DNA from: Boesenbergia rotunda
Lineage: Eukaryota; Streptophyta; Magnoliopsida; Zingiberales; Zingiberaceae
Direction: 5' to 3'
Length of the DNA stretch: 64,000 nt
Assembly (NCBI GenBank): GCA_024364735.1
Contig: JAGFNQ010005258.1
Coordinates: 160,450 to 224,449, forward strand
Positions 1 through 12,306 of this stretch are shown one piece after another (within the stretch, counting starts at the first letter, position 1; every line of letters starts with the position of its first letter). The notes beneath the pieces were generated by a model. It was not told the origin of the DNA and did no database searches. It worked only from the letters and a program-made list of their open reading frames with translations. Made by a program: the position numbers and the translations under genes.

Positions 1-1319
1 TTTCAAGCACTTGATTTTCTTTCTAGCACTAACCAAATCATCATTTGTACTAGAAATTATTTTTACGAGAGTAGAAGTGGGTAAGTTGTATACCTCACTT
101 ACCGAGACGTCCGATTCTGAAGTTGAGCTTTCCCCTTCACTTAAGCTCCCTTCATCTTCACTTGAGCTCTTTCCTTCTCCAAATTCGGATGACATGGAGG
201 CAATGTCGTCAATTCCCATTAGTGGGAAATGGGATACATGATGTTCCTCCTCCTCCGATGAGGATGAATCATCTCATGTAGCCTTCAAGTTTTGCACTTT
301 CTTCTCCTTTTCTTTTGATTTCTTCATTTCTTCTTTCTTCTTTCATTCTTTCTTTTTCAAGAGGGGACACTCATCTCTCATGTGTCCTTCTCCTTGGCAA
401 TTGTAACAAATAATCTTCCTTGTTTTATTTTTGCTCCTTGACTCTTTCCTACCATGAGACTTGTTAGTAGAAAAATGTTTAAATGTTTTTCTCATTTTTT
501 TTACCATGTAGGCTTCCGCATCACTACCCATGGATGCACTAGATTCCTCTGAATCGGATGATAAGACCTCCTTCTTTTTACCTTTTCCCTTGTTTGCCAC
601 AAGGGTTATACTCTTTGGCTTATATATCTCTTCAATTGTTCCTCCAACTCGAGTCTCATGAAGCTCCATGGTTGAGAAAAATTCTTCTAGAGATGTTTTC
701 TCTAGATCCTTGGAAATGTAGTATGAGTCCACCATTGAACTCCAATTTGATGTTCTTGGGAAGGCATTGATGGCTTTCATCAAAATGTCCCGGTTGGATA
801 ATTGTTCCCCTACACTTATTAGCCCATTAAATATTTCCTTAAATCTAGCATATAAACTTGTTACCTTCTCCCCTTTATCAAGTTTGATATTGTTGAGTTG
901 GGATCAGAGAAGATCTCTTTTTGCCATTTTCGCCTCCGAAGTACCTTCATGAAGCTCTACTAGCTTTTCCCATAAATCCTTGGCACTTGAGTAATTCTCA
1001 ATCCTTGTTACTTCTTGTTAGGGAAGCACACTAAGTAAATGATGCAAGGCTTTGAAATTTGCTAGATGATCATCTCTTTGCTTCCTACTCCATCTTACTT
1101 CATCAAGTAACTTGTTCTCTTGATCCCTAGGCACTTCAAACTCATTTTTCATAATTAACATTATATCAAAATAGGTATTGAAGAATACCTCCATTCTCTT
1201 CTTCCACCATGAGAATTCTCCCTCGAATTTTGGCGGTTGGATGTGCAAGTCGGTCATTTCAAAGATTTTGCTCTTCTCGGCGGTTAGTCCGTTGAAGGCG
1301 TCCTTGCACTCTGATACCA
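1..1319 (-). mobile_element. Ty1/copia gag region, youngest of three nested elements, runs off the left edge
   Basis: The minus strand reads as a copia Gag in broken frames. 1320-1018 gives the N-terminal part (MTDLHIQPPKFEGE and a tryptophan-rich stretch), 783-343 gives a segment ending in one CCHC zinc knuckle (CYNCQGEGHMRDEC), and the region left of 343 gives an acidic serine-rich tail. Gag forms the virus-like particle and binds RNA. The primer binding site and 5' LTR lie directly to its right, so this is the 5' end of an element whose pol would lie beyond the window. Frames are interrupted between 784 and 1017 and near 340, so it is probably inactive. The family (SIRE/Maximus-like) is inferred from Gag style. 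Confidence 0.85.
1308..1319 (-). other. Primer binding site (tRNA-iMet type)
   Basis: The minus strand reads TGGTATCAGAGT, the plant initiator-methionine tRNA primer site with one change in its last base. It sits two bases inside the adjoining LTR and just before the Gag frame, which fixes the element's orientation. Confidence 0.88.
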
Positions 1320-1321
1320 CT

Positions 1322-2266
1322 TGTTAGGACCGATGGTATGGCTAGAGGGGGGGTTGAATAGCTCGGTTACCCCAAGTCGCGACTCTCCCTACAATGTTAG
1401 CATACACGGAAGCTTATCAATCACAACAATACTAACACAATACCTTTTAAGTGGTTCAGAAATTCCTTGCTCCTACTCCACGACGTGTCCTTGAGGTGGA
1501 TGATCCCTTGATCCTTCGGTGGATCACGCCCCGGCAATCTCCTGCTAACTCTTTCTCTTTCTCGGTGGAGAACAACCTCTCACAACCTTTCTTCCTCCTT
1601 ACAAGATGACTCTAGAGTTTGAGGAAGATGAGCACAAAAGAGAAGATCTTACAATGAATAGCTAATCTTCTCTTAGCCTTAAGCTACTGCTTAAATAGTG
1701 GAGAGGGTTGTTAAAACAAACAACCCAGCTCGCCACCAGTCGACTGCCCCAGGGGCAGTCGACTGGTCCTAGCCAAACACCTAGCTAACGGCTAGTTTTT
1801 GACCTGATCAGTCAACTGGTCCCAGACCAGTCGACTGATCTTTCTGTGAGATTGAGTTCTGTGCTGGCAGTCGACTGATCCATCCCCAGTTGACTGCCCA
1901 GCTTACATTTACACTCTTCCTCACTCCAAAGACCACCCTTCATGTATGCCTTCAAGTCCACTCCCTTGACTCGCCGCTTGAAGTCCTCTTCCACCGGCTG
2001 TCGTCCCTCAGATGTGCACACAAGCCCTCGGCTTGCCTCCATGTCATCCTTCACGTATACCCTTTGAAGTCCACTTCCTCGGCTTGCCCTTGGAGTCCTC
2101 TTCCCTCGGCTCTCATCCCTCGGATGCGTACTCCATGTGTGACTCACCAAGTCCTGCAAGACTCAATCACACATATCAAAACACCATAATACCCTAACTT
2201 AACCATATTGGCACACACATCAAAACCATGATCCTCCTGATCATACTTGGGCCGATTGCCCCAACA
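1322..2266 (-). mobile_element. 5' LTR (945 bp) of the youngest copia element
   Basis: On the plus strand it begins TGTTAGGACC and ends GCCCCAACA, giving the TG...CA termini and short inverted ends expected of an LTR. A primer binding site abuts it on the left. The same family recurs at 36884-40482 and 42258-48888, with a shared CTAGAGGGGGGG block near one end and GTCGACTGG-type repeats inside. On the right it cuts the integrase domain of an older copia element at 2267, so the insertion is nested. The other flank is outside the window, so no target duplication can be checked. Confidence 0.85.
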
Positions 2267-5252
2267 AATATGTCCTAGACTAGGCTTTCGCCCAGTCCAC
2301 AATTCTATGAGAGTAGATGGGACTGACTTAGATGGTACCATCTTCAGAATATACGCTGCCGTATCCAGACCATATCCCCAGAATGAATCTGGCAACTCAG
2401 AGTAGCTCATTATTGACCTAACCATTTCCATAAGAGTCATATTCCTTCTTTCTGCAACACCGTTCCGCTGGGATGTGCCGGGTGCAGACAATTGGGATTG
2501 AATCCCAGCCTCTGACAAATATGTCCTAAACTCTCCCAAGAGGTATTCGTCACCACGATCTAATCGTAGTGTCTTGATACTTTTACCTTGACGTTTCTCC
2601 ACATCAGTCTTGAATTCTTTGAACTTATCAAAGCATTCAGACTTGCGGCGCATCAGGTAAATGTATCCATATCTTGAATAATCGTCAATAAAAGTGACGA
2701 AGTATTCAAAGTCACTCTAGCCTGGATGGACATAGGACCACACAAATCAGAATGAACTAGTTCTAACACATCTTTGGCCCTATACCCCTTAGCCTTAAAA
2801 GGCCTCTTGGTCATCTTACCTTCCAAGCAAGACTCACAGGTTGGGAAGTCTTCCACCACCAATGAACTCAAGCGCCCATCGGCTATCAACCTCTGAATCC
2901 TACTAAGGTTAATATGACCAAGCCTAAGGTGTCAAAGATGTCTGGTTCATTTTAGAAGGTTCCTTTCTCTTATTTAGGTTAGATGATGAGCTATTGACTT
3001 CTATTTGCATCGTGAGACTTTTTGGTTCTAGAGTGTACAAATTGCCTATCATAGTACCCGAACAGATAATCTCTCTATTTCTCTTTATAACAACTTTGTT
3101 ATTAAAAGCAATAGAATATCCATCCTTTATTAATTTAGAAACTGATACTAAGTTCTTTCTAAAAGAGGGTACATATAAGCAATCTCTCAAAATCAAAATT
3201 TTATTCCTCTCAAAAGATAAATAAAAGTCTCCCACTGCAACTGCTGCCACTTCCGTAGCATTGCCCATGTGGACGACGATTTCCCCATCAGATAGTCGTC
3301 AGGTTTCCTGGAACCCCTGTAGAGTATTGCAAACATGATTAGTGGCTCCCGTATCTATGTACCAGGTACTGGTAGATAGCACCGCTAAACATGTTTCAAC
3401 GACTAAGCATGAAGAAATACCTTTGTCTTGACGACGGGGACAGTTCTCCTTCCAGTGTCTAGTTTGCTTACACGTGAAGCACTTGCCTCTCGGGTTCTTC
3501 ACGCCAGTCCGAGGTCCTTGCGATCCAGCTGCCTTCTTGTACCCACCTTGTTTCTTCTTCTTCTTGCCTTTCAACACAGAAGTAGAAACCTTCTGAGTAA
3601 CCAAGGCCTATGAATTCTGACGAAAGAGCCCCTCTGCCGCCTGGAGTTCTCCTAGCAGTTCCCTCAACGTATATTCACGTTTGTTCATATTGTAGTTAAG
3701 TCGGAACTGCTCAAAACTCCTAGGCAGAGACTAGAGTATAATGTCGACCTGGGTTTCCCCGTCGATCTGTGCTCCCAGTACCTCAATCTCATTGAGGTGA
3801 GTCATCATCTTAAGGACATGATCCCTTACGGGTGTCCCTTCGACCATAGTAGTCGTCATCAAGCTCTTCATCGCAACCTGCCTGGCGGCCCAACCCTGGT
3901 GCCCGAAGAGCTCCTTGAGGTTCCACATCATATCATAAGAAGTGGGCATGGCCTGATGCTGATGTTGCAATACATTGACATAGATGCCAGAATGTAACAC
4001 CGCGTCATCTCATCTGCCTTGACCCATTTCATAAAGCGCTCCATCTGCTCTTCACTAGAGTTCTCGCCAGGCTTTTTAGGACACTCCTCGAAGAGCACAT
4101 ATTTGTACTCTTCAGCAGTAAGGACAATATCTAGGTTTCTTTTCCAGTCTATATAGTTGGGGCCAGTAAGCTTATTTTCCTTAAGTATGGTCGCTAGTGG
4201 GTTAAAGGTCATTTTGAAAAATTCCTGAGAATCACAATGAACACAACTTTAGATTTCTAAAATAAATTGACTCCTCAAACAATAAATTTTTGAAATCAAC
4301 TAACACCGAGAATTCGCATGCCATGTTAGTGTGGATGTATACGAATTCAACATTCGTTAGAGGAGGTTTTACCCATTAATCTTATTATCTTGTCAACCTA
4401 ACTTTTTGACAAATAAGATTAATAGTTGGTTCACTTCGGCCCTATAAATATTAACAGTGATTCCGTTGGGGAGGATACTAATATTTGCATCTAAGTGTTT
4501 ACCATTACACGACACTAAGAAAATTATTTCCGATTATGTGCCTTCCGTTGGGGAAGTACACACGCTCTTCAATAATTTTCTATAATCTTTTCTGACCCAG
4601 CGATCCGCATAACAAGCCTATCCGTTATGGAGGAAGGCACTCAAAGCTGACACGCGGGCTTGTTCGCATCACTTGTCAGATTGTAATGGAAGTCACGGGA
4701 CCCTTAGGGTCCCTTTCCCACTTAGTTATTTAATTTTGAGGAATTTTACATGCACACACACAACAAGCACATAACCAAAACACAAATAAGAAAAATCCTA
4801 GATTTTCCAACTTTCATGGCCTTGGTCTCTAATGCGCCTCCAGTCGTGTCGTCACCTCGTCCGCTCATCCCTACACCATACGCAAGCCATTATTGAAGGG
4901 ATCTCCGAGCCGAGATGACTAGGTAATTATTTACATCCATCGATCATATACTCCACGAAGGAGTGTACATAAAATCTAGATCGAAAGTAAACAAAAAGCT
5001 TGGCTAAACACGTGTCATATTTAATTACAAAAATTAAATACTATCTAGCCTCGTCAGCCTCAAGGATTTAATTAATTACAATATACACAATAAATCACAT
5101 AACACAATTATCTAAGCCATGATAAGTTGGAATCTTGTGCCTGCAACAAAGAGTTAACCTACGCACATCCATATATCATCCAGCAAAAATAATCATACAT
5201 GATAATGTGTAAAAAATTAACCAATCCTAAACACATTAAATCGAAAACATCA
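2267..5252 (-). mobile_element. Second copia element: leader, gag, protease and integrase, truncated by the LTR at 2266
   Basis: Reading leftwards, 4212-3600 is Gag (MTFNPLATILKENKLTGPNY start, then a UBN2-like segment). The zinc knuckle CFTCKQTRHWKENC has R where the family has G. The protease signature WYIDTGATNHV is near 3350. A GAG-pre-integrase segment and the integrase core (SDLCGPM, GTSQRNGVAERRN) run from 3268 to 2270. The frame is broken several times and the integrase stops where the younger LTR begins. 4213-5252 is an unusually long leader of about 1 kb without a coding frame. Reverse transcriptase and RNase H are absent here and may lie beyond the younger insertion. Confidence 0.85.
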
Positions 5253-5518
5253 GCTCTAATACCAATTGATGGGTATGGCTTGGCGGGCTTCCTAAGCGAA
5301 TACTTGGCCGTCCTTGAAAGACCTCTCCATGTCTACGGATTAAAAAATTAATTCGAATGGAGACCTGTCTCCCAACGACCATCTCATCATCGTATTAAAC
5401 GATTCAAATTACAACTTGGCAAATCTCAAAGATCGAGCCTTGTAATTTGCCTAACCGTTTGACCGCGAAAAAGATGACGAGTGAATCGCCGATTTTTGTG
5501 AATCACCGAAAAATTACA
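5253..5518 (-). mobile_element. Short 5' LTR (about 252 bp) and primer binding site of the second copia element
   Basis: On the minus strand 5264-5253 reads TGGTATTAGAGC, a one-base variant of the iMet primer site. The sequence 5518-5267 starts TGTAATTTTT and ends CCCATCA, so it has TG...CA ends immediately upstream of the primer site. Its far end interrupts the integrase reading frame of a third copia element just after a RHEF-like residue run, which supports an insertion boundary. The LTR length is inferred from that break; there is no second LTR to compare. Confidence 0.65.
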
Positions 5519-7136
5519 ACTCATGTCTATAACCTCTATCTTGACAAAATTTTAAAAGTCTCTGATTTTGAAAGTCACCTTCATGATCACTTCTAATTGT
5601 CTTAATAGTTGATGATTTTTCATTTTCAACTCTTCTACAAAAGAAATGAAAACATCTAAGGTTTGATCCTTATATTTTAAAAAGTAAGTCCATGTATATC
5701 TAGTGAAATCATCAATGATCACAAAGCAATATCTACTTCCACTCAATGATATGATAGTACTACAATCAAATAGATCCATGTGAAGTAAATCTAATACAGT
5801 AGAAGTACTTACAGCGCTTTTACCTTTATGTGCAGATTTTGTTTGCTTACCCATTTGACATGCATCACAAAATTTATCTTTCTCATACTTGATGCTTGGT
5901 AAGCCACGAACCAATCCCTTGTTGGCCAACTTCCGGATGTTCTTCATGTTCACATGCGCTAGCCTTCGGTGCCAAAGGGTGGACTCTTCTTCTTTTGACA
6001 TGAAACACTTAGCAGAAACATTAGTAGCACTTTTAAATGAAACTTGATAAATATTGTCTACTCTTGTTCCTACTAGTACCGTGTCCAAGGTGTCATGTTG
6101 TCTAACTAGATATTGACTTTACCTTGCCATTCTTAGACTTCTCCTCCTTGTCATAGTTATATGCTACCCTAGCATATTTCTTTTCATTGACATTGGAGAA
6201 CTTAGATCGGTAGCCTAGCCTCGGTCTATCATTGTTGGGTTTATGACTACCCAACCTCATACCTAAACCCTTAGATCCAATAGTGAATTTATCTAGGGTT
6301 TTCTCTAATTTATCAAGTTTTGCCCTTAAGGCTTGATTTTTTTTCTCTAGGTTCTCAACCCTAGAACCAACATGACCACCTTGGACATTCCTAGACCTAC
6401 CCACCTTCCTAGACATATGTCTCCCCTTCTTGGGATTAATGCCTTAGTCCTTAGGTCTAAAGGTTCTTGGTTTATCATGATGCATGAACTCCCTAGGGTT
6501 TTGATATGCAACATTAACCCTATTTTTATCATAATATCTAAATCCATGATTATTCTTAATGAGCATATAAGAATTTGAAATTGGATTTAATTTTAAATAA
6601 GGATTTACCTTTCCTTTTACCTTTGAAACTCCCCTTTGACTTGAGCTCCTCTTCTTTTCCAATTTCTTCAAGTGCGTCAATTTCTTGATTTCTCCTTTCT
6701 TTGGGCACTTGGTGTGGTAGTGTCCATGCTCACCACACGTGAAGCAAATTATATGCTTCTTATCATTCTTTGCTCCATCCCTATAACTCATGTTAGTTTT
6801 CAAATTATTTGAATTGGGTTTAGGGTCTACCTCCTTTTTCTTACCCAATGGACACTTGTCCTTATAGTGCCCCTTTTGATTGCACCCAAAGCAAATTATG
6901 TACTCCTTTGACTTTGCTTTGGTGGAGGTGGAGGCTTCTTCTTGCTCCGGTCTTGAGGATGATCTTTACTCCCCCTCAATCCTTGACGCGGAGACTTCTC
7001 CTATTTCTTCCTCACTTGAGGATGTGGATGATTCCACTTTCTCCTCCTCTTCAGATGTTGAACTTGATTCAACCTCCGATTGGTCCTTCTCCTTCTCTTG
7101 GACCAATGCCCCCTTTTCCTTGGGCTCTTCTTNGGG
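5519..7136 (-). mobile_element. Third (oldest) copia fragment, SIRE-like gag to integrase
   Basis: Reading leftwards: an acidic serine-rich Gag segment (7130-6960), then two CCHC knuckles (CFGCNQKGHYKDKC near 6890 and CFTCGEHGHYHTKC near 6740), and a coiled-coil-like segment with VENLEKKNQALRAKLDKLEK (6350-6280). Next come the GAG-pre-integrase motif (LWHRRLAHVNMKNI) with the HHCC finger (CDACQMGK) and the integrase start (DFTRYTWTYFLKYK). The integrase continues as TIRSDHEGDF to about 5522 after a frameshift, then is cut by the LTR ending at 5518. Paired zinc knuckles are typical of SIRE/Maximus elements. One ambiguous base (n) lies at 7133, close to the junction with the gypsy element. Confidence 0.83.
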
Positions 7137-7139
7137 CGT

Positions 7140-8801
7140 TGACCTGTGGAGGAGGTTGACCAGCGGGTTAATTGTCGGCTGTACGATTGATGACGTGAGC
7201 ATGACGTAAGCTTCTGACTTTGTGCTGGTTGAAATTTGAGAGGTGGAGATTGGAGAACATTTTGCCCGACTTGGTCTGGCATGTCTCCTCCACCAGGTTT
7301 GACGTTCGGCTTGACTTGATCAATATGTCATCCACGCTGGTAGGTGGCTCTAGCGTTCTTCAGTCTGAACGGCATAACCGCGCGTGTAGCAATACGCGCC
7401 ATCAGCCATGATGAAACTGACTTTCTCCTGATCTTCGGCCGCCAGGGACACCTGGTGATAACCCTGGCAAGCGTCCAACATTGAAATGAATTCACTCCTA
7501 ACAGTCGAGTCGACCATTTGATCGATCCGGGACAAAGGATAACAATCCTTTGGGTAGGCTCGGTTGAGGTCCCGGAAGTCGATGTAGACTCTCCACTTGT
7601 TGTCGGGCTTGGCCACCAGGACCACGTTGGCTAACCAGGCCGGGAATTAGACTTTTCGGATGTGCCCGACCTCCAGCAATTTCCCGATTTTAGCCTGGAT
7701 GACTTTATTCTGCTCCGTGCTGAAATCTCGCTTCCTCTGCTTGACTGGCCTAGCATTATGGTATACGTGAAGGTGGTGCTCGACCACTTCTGGTCGGACA
7801 CCCTTCAGTTCCCTTACTAACCAGGCGAACACAACCTGGTTCCTCGTCAACCACTCCAATAGTGGCTCCCTCAGCTCACTCGATAGACCCGCGACTATCT
7901 TGATTCGGAACTCCGCTCGGTCGGGGACCAGCTAAATTTCCTCCTTGTCCTCATGGAGCTCGGCCCAAAAGGAGGATTTGCACCATATTACAACTAAGGG
8001 GCATGAGCTGATCCTTCTGAATATCAGTCCGGACATCGTCCACGTAGCATCGGCGGGCCACCCTCTGATCTCCCTTGACCTCCCCGACCTTGTCGCCTAT
8101 CGGGAATTTAATCTTGAGATAGAAGGTTGAAGTTACTACCCGGAACTCGTTGAGAGCCAGTCGGCCCAGAATCATATTGTAGGCCGAGGGGGCATCCACG
8201 ACCAGGAAGGTGGGTCATCTTGTTATCTTCAGTGGCTCATTGCCTAAAGAAATGGCCAGGCGAATCTGCCCGATCGGCTGCACCTGGTTTCCAGTGAACC
8301 CGAACAACGGGGGTGACCACCAACTCCAGCTGGAATGACTCGATCTGTAATTGATCGAAGGCTTTCTTGTACAATATGTTGACCGAGCTACCGGTGTACA
8401 CTATGGTTCGGTGGACCTGGTAGTTGGCGATCACGGCTGTGATGACCAAGGCGTCATCATGGGGGACCTCTAGTCCCTGTAGATCTTGTGGCCCGAAGCT
8501 GATTTGGGGCCCTTGTGCTTGTGCGACCCTCGTACCGACCTGGTGAATCTTTAGTCGGCGCACTTGTGCCTTCCGGGCTTGGTTGGAGTCTCCCCGGTAG
8601 GCCCGCCCGAGATCACATGAACTCCTCCTCCGACGGCATTCTGCTGATTGGCCTGCTCCTCGTCCATTTCTTAGGACTCGGCTCGCTCTTCTTATGGGAA
8701 CAAATTACGAGCTGTCGAGGGGTTCCGCCTAGGTTCCCTGACTACAAGGGCAACTGCCGGACCTCCCCAGCCCGAGCCGCGCCCGGGAGATGCCTGACAC
8801 C
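7140..8801 (-). mobile_element. Ty3/gypsy (Tat-like) protease and reverse transcriptase remnant
   Basis: Reading leftwards, 8563-8237 is a retroviral-type aspartic protease region (HDDALVITAVIANYQVHR). Its active-site triad reads YTGSS, with Tyr where Asp is required. 8199-7951 holds AYNMILGRLALNEF, the typical post-protease motif. 7859-7647 is the connection before reverse transcriptase, and 7625-7350 the start of the RT domain (WRVYIDFRDLNRAYPKDCYPL, DACQGYHQV). The catalytic YIDD box is missing because the element ends near 7140, and stops separate each block. The region continues the Gag at 11155-12306; the 2.35 kb insertion at 8802-11154 separates them. Confidence 0.82.
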
Positions 8802-11154
8802 TGATGACCGTTTCTGTCGTGTTACGGTTTCAAATACAATTAAGATATCGAATTCCTCTAAACTAATGTAGCATAGAGTAACTCGAGTCATCTCCCAACG
8901 AATGTAATTGGTGCATGATAAATCTCAGATATCGTATTTTATTGCTTTTGGATTTTTGATATCAAACTGGGGTTTGGATTTGAGTTACTAAGACTAATAA
9001 ACAAAATGAATAGCAAAGCCAGTATGAAATCTAATCCTAATTAATGAAAGATAGTGCGAAATAAGAAGATCTACTCTAATCTAAACCATACTTGCAAGGA
9101 TTAAAAGCAACATAAAGTAAAGCAATTAACAAAACCTAGATTAATCAAACCTAATTTCATCCAAATAAAACATGAACTCAAGGCAATTAAAAGAGACAAG
9201 ACAAACAATAATTAAGTCAAACAAAGAGATGAAATTAAACCTAACTATAGAGGCATTTAGTCGAACAACTTATGAGCAGAATTCAAAATGACATGAGTGC
9301 GTGCAATTTGAAATGGGAAGATTCGTCAAATACAAGCATTTATCAATTAAACACATAACATTCAACCAATCAACACAAATTCGATGAAGCTGCTGCCGTG
9401 AAGAAGATAAACAGAGATGCTGTGAAGAAGTGTATCTGCTATGAAGGAACTGCTGGATCGGATCTGATAAAGGAAAACAGCTGCTGTGAAGGAAAAGAAC
9501 TACTGCCGGTTGCTAGAAAGAAATTGGAATTGAATTTCTATGAAGGAATTCAGCTGTTGCCAAAGATGAAACTGCTTCTGGAATTGAAATTGCTGAAATG
9601 AAATCGGAATAATAGAAATGCTGCTGGAATTGAAGTAGGAAGCTGCGAATCAGAATTCTGCTGCGAAGAACATCTGCTGGGAAGAAGTTGAAACTGCTGG
9701 AAAGAAAGGATTACTGGAAATGAACAGCTGAAATGGTAAACTGCAGTGAAGAAAGAAAAATCCAATCTAATGAAGAAATAAACTGTGAAGGAAAAGAAAA
9801 CGCTGAAGAAAAGTTGTAAAAAATTTTGATCGCCGGCAGTGAAGTGGTGAGATGTCAGCTAGGGTTCGGAACCCCCAGAGCCCTAGCTGTGGTGATGGTG
9901 CTGGAATGCTGCGACGGCTGCGTTCGGCTAGAGTTCGGAACCCCCAGAGCCCTAGCTCGTCCGGCCGACGGTGATGAAAATGGAGGAAAGCCCTCTCCGA
10001 ACCCCGAAAGAGAACCCTTACTCTCTTCTCTCCGAACCCCGAAAGAGAAGAGATGGAGCTCCAGCCGGCTAAGATTCGGAACACCCTAGCCCTAGCTTCG
10101 TGCAATGGCCGGAGATGGTGGTGGATGAAGAGGAAGGTGGAGTCGCCTGCGTGTGATGGTGTGTGGCCGATCGATGCCCTAGGTCGCGGGTCTCTGCTCC
10201 CTTTTGTGCTCTTGGCTTCAGCGATCGGGTTTGGTCAGCCAAGCCAGCTTCGGTTCAGTCAATCAGCCAGCTTCAGCTTGGGTCCGATTCACCCAGCTCG
10301 GGTTCACTCCAGCAGCCAAGCCAGTTCGTGTTTGATTCAGCCAAGCCAGCTCACAGCTCAGCTTGAGTTCGGTCCTTTGGTTCAGCCAACCCATGTCTGG
10401 TCCAGCACTGTCCAGCACTGGTTCAGTCCAGATTCAGCCTAACCGGATTTGGTTCAGTCTTGGCTTGGGTTGACCCAGCTCAACCGGATTTGGTTCAGCT
10501 TTGGTTTGACTTTGGTTTGACCCAGCCTCAGCCCAGAACTCACAGCTCAGAAGGAATTTAACAACGGACGGCTGAGATCGATTTGACTTCATCCAACGGT
10601 CAGATCTCTTCAGATCTGAACCAAACTCCACAGATCTCAATCAATGGTCCTGATCTACCTGTCCCCAGCTCGGATTAACTAGATCAGTGGTGGATGGTCC
10701 AGATCTTCCTTTTTCTTGAATGGATGGTCTAGAACATCTTGAGCTCGATCCAACGGTCAGATCACTTCTGATTTGGCTGAAATTTTCAGATCTTGATCTC
10801 TGGTCATGATTGATTCTATCTTGGACTCGGATCGACCAGAAGTTGACCGATGGCTTAGATCTAGCCGTTCTCTGGAATGCACGGCTCCTATTAATCCGAT
10901 GCTTGATCCTTTTGATCTGGATCCAATCCTGACTCAAGTCTGACCCAATTTGATCTAGGTCCATGATCAATTGAAGCCTACAAAATGATATTCAAATTTA
11001 ATGTCAAAAATATCCCAAATATACAAAGATTAGAATTAAAAGCCAAAATAGGGAAAATACATGAAACCTAATAAAATTGCAAACTTAAGCATATAAAATG
11101 TGGATCAAACATGGATTTTAGAGCCGAAAATAATCAACAAAATGATGGTTATCA
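8802..11154. mobile_element. 2.35 kb TG...CA insertion inside the gypsy element (solo-LTR-like), copy 1
   Basis: The segment starts TGATGACCG and ends GGTTATCA, so the ends are TG...CA with a short inverted repeat. It is flanked by ACACC (8797-8801) and ACGCC (11155-11159), a 5-bp target duplication with one mismatch. A second copy lies at 37131-39447, with long stretches of near identity near both ends (for example from 10560 to 11150). No retroelement protein is encoded. The interior has purine-rich GCTGTGAAG/GCTGGAA-type repeats (9370-9780) and runs of GGTTCAG/CAGCCA words (10200-10550). Best read as a solo LTR or a non-coding LTR element; lineage unknown. Confidence 0.7.
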
Positions 11155-12306
11155 ACGCCCCCGTCCTTGGGGTGCAAGAGCCCGACCTCTCCCGGCCTGT
11201 CGACACTCTTCCGTATTGTGTGTGTGGCTCTGGTGACACGTGCAATAGGGCCTCCAACGGGTCCACAGACACCCCTGGGTCACTTGCTGCACGTGCCTGC
11301 GCTCCATTCCCACTCGATCGATTGCCCCCCTTGGGCTGCGGATGGGTCCGCCCGGGGATCGGCTGTTTTGAGCGGGGCTCGGGGTCGGCGTGTTAACCGC
11401 CTCCTTTTTCCGAGTGGCTTGTGCTTCCTCCACATTGATGTGCTTGACAACCTTCCCTAACAGGCTGTCGAAGTCCTTCGGCGGCTTCCTGATCAGCGAG
11501 CGGAAGCAGTCTCACTCTTGTAGTCCTTGGGAGAAGGCACTGATCAGCACCTCAGGTGTAGCGGTAGGCATGTCCAGTGCCACTCCATTGAATCTCTTGA
11601 TGTAGGCCCGGAGTGATTCTTTCGGGCCCTGCTTCAGTGCGAACAGGTTGAGGCTGGTCTTGTTATGCCTCTGGTTACTAGCGAAGTGTTGGAGGAATAT
11701 CCTCCTAAGTTCCTCAAAGCTCGACACAGACCCGTTGGGGAGCCGGTCGAACCATCGTTGAGCTAGTCCCGAGAGCGTCGTCAGGAAGGCTCGGCACTTC
11801 ACGCCTTCGGGATACTAATGCAGCAGGGTCACACTCTCAAACTTCATGAGATGCTCCTTGGGGTCGGTTGTCCCGGAATACTCCGGGATGGTGAAGAACC
11901 AGAGATGTTTGGGCACCGGATCTTCGAGGATTTGCGAGGAGAAGGGGCAGCGTACCGGGATGACCGGGAGCGGGTCGGCTGGTGTCTTTCCCTTATTTGG
12001 GCGCAGCTTGTGCGTCTAGCTGGAAGCGGACGCCTTGGCGGGAAGCGAATGAGCCTCATCGTCCCGGGCTCGGTAGAAGGCGACAGGGAATGGGGCCGAG
12101 CTTCTTTCTGGTCGGGTGACATTTCCCCGACCCCCTGAGTGGCCTAGCGCCGAAGGCTCAGGAAATCGTGTGGCCGGGCTACCGACCAGCACCGGCCTCT
12201 GCGGTGTTTTCTGAGCGTGGGCAACCAACAAAAGCTCGTACTCTTCAGTAGTGAGGGTCACTGTCACTCGATTGGGATCTTCTATCGTGCACTCTCGATC
12301 AGGCAA
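11155..12306 (-). mobile_element. Gag region of the Tat-like gypsy element
   Basis: The minus-strand frame at 11802-11512 encodes a Retrotrans_gag domain (LSGLAQRWFDRLPNGSVSSF, HFASNQRHNKTSLNLF, ESLRAYIKRF). Upstream frames 12306-12016 and 12122-11844 hold a proline- and arginine-rich N-terminal part starting with MPDRECTIEDPNR. Gag should form the particle and bind RNA. The frame is broken between blocks. Left of 11500 the sequence runs as a low-complexity GC-rich region into the insertion at 11154. Confidence 0.78.

Noticed and set aside
11152..11460. Overlapping GC-rich frames beside the gypsy Gag
   Set aside because: Low-complexity shadow frames on both strands; only the 11802-11512 frame has a Gag domain.
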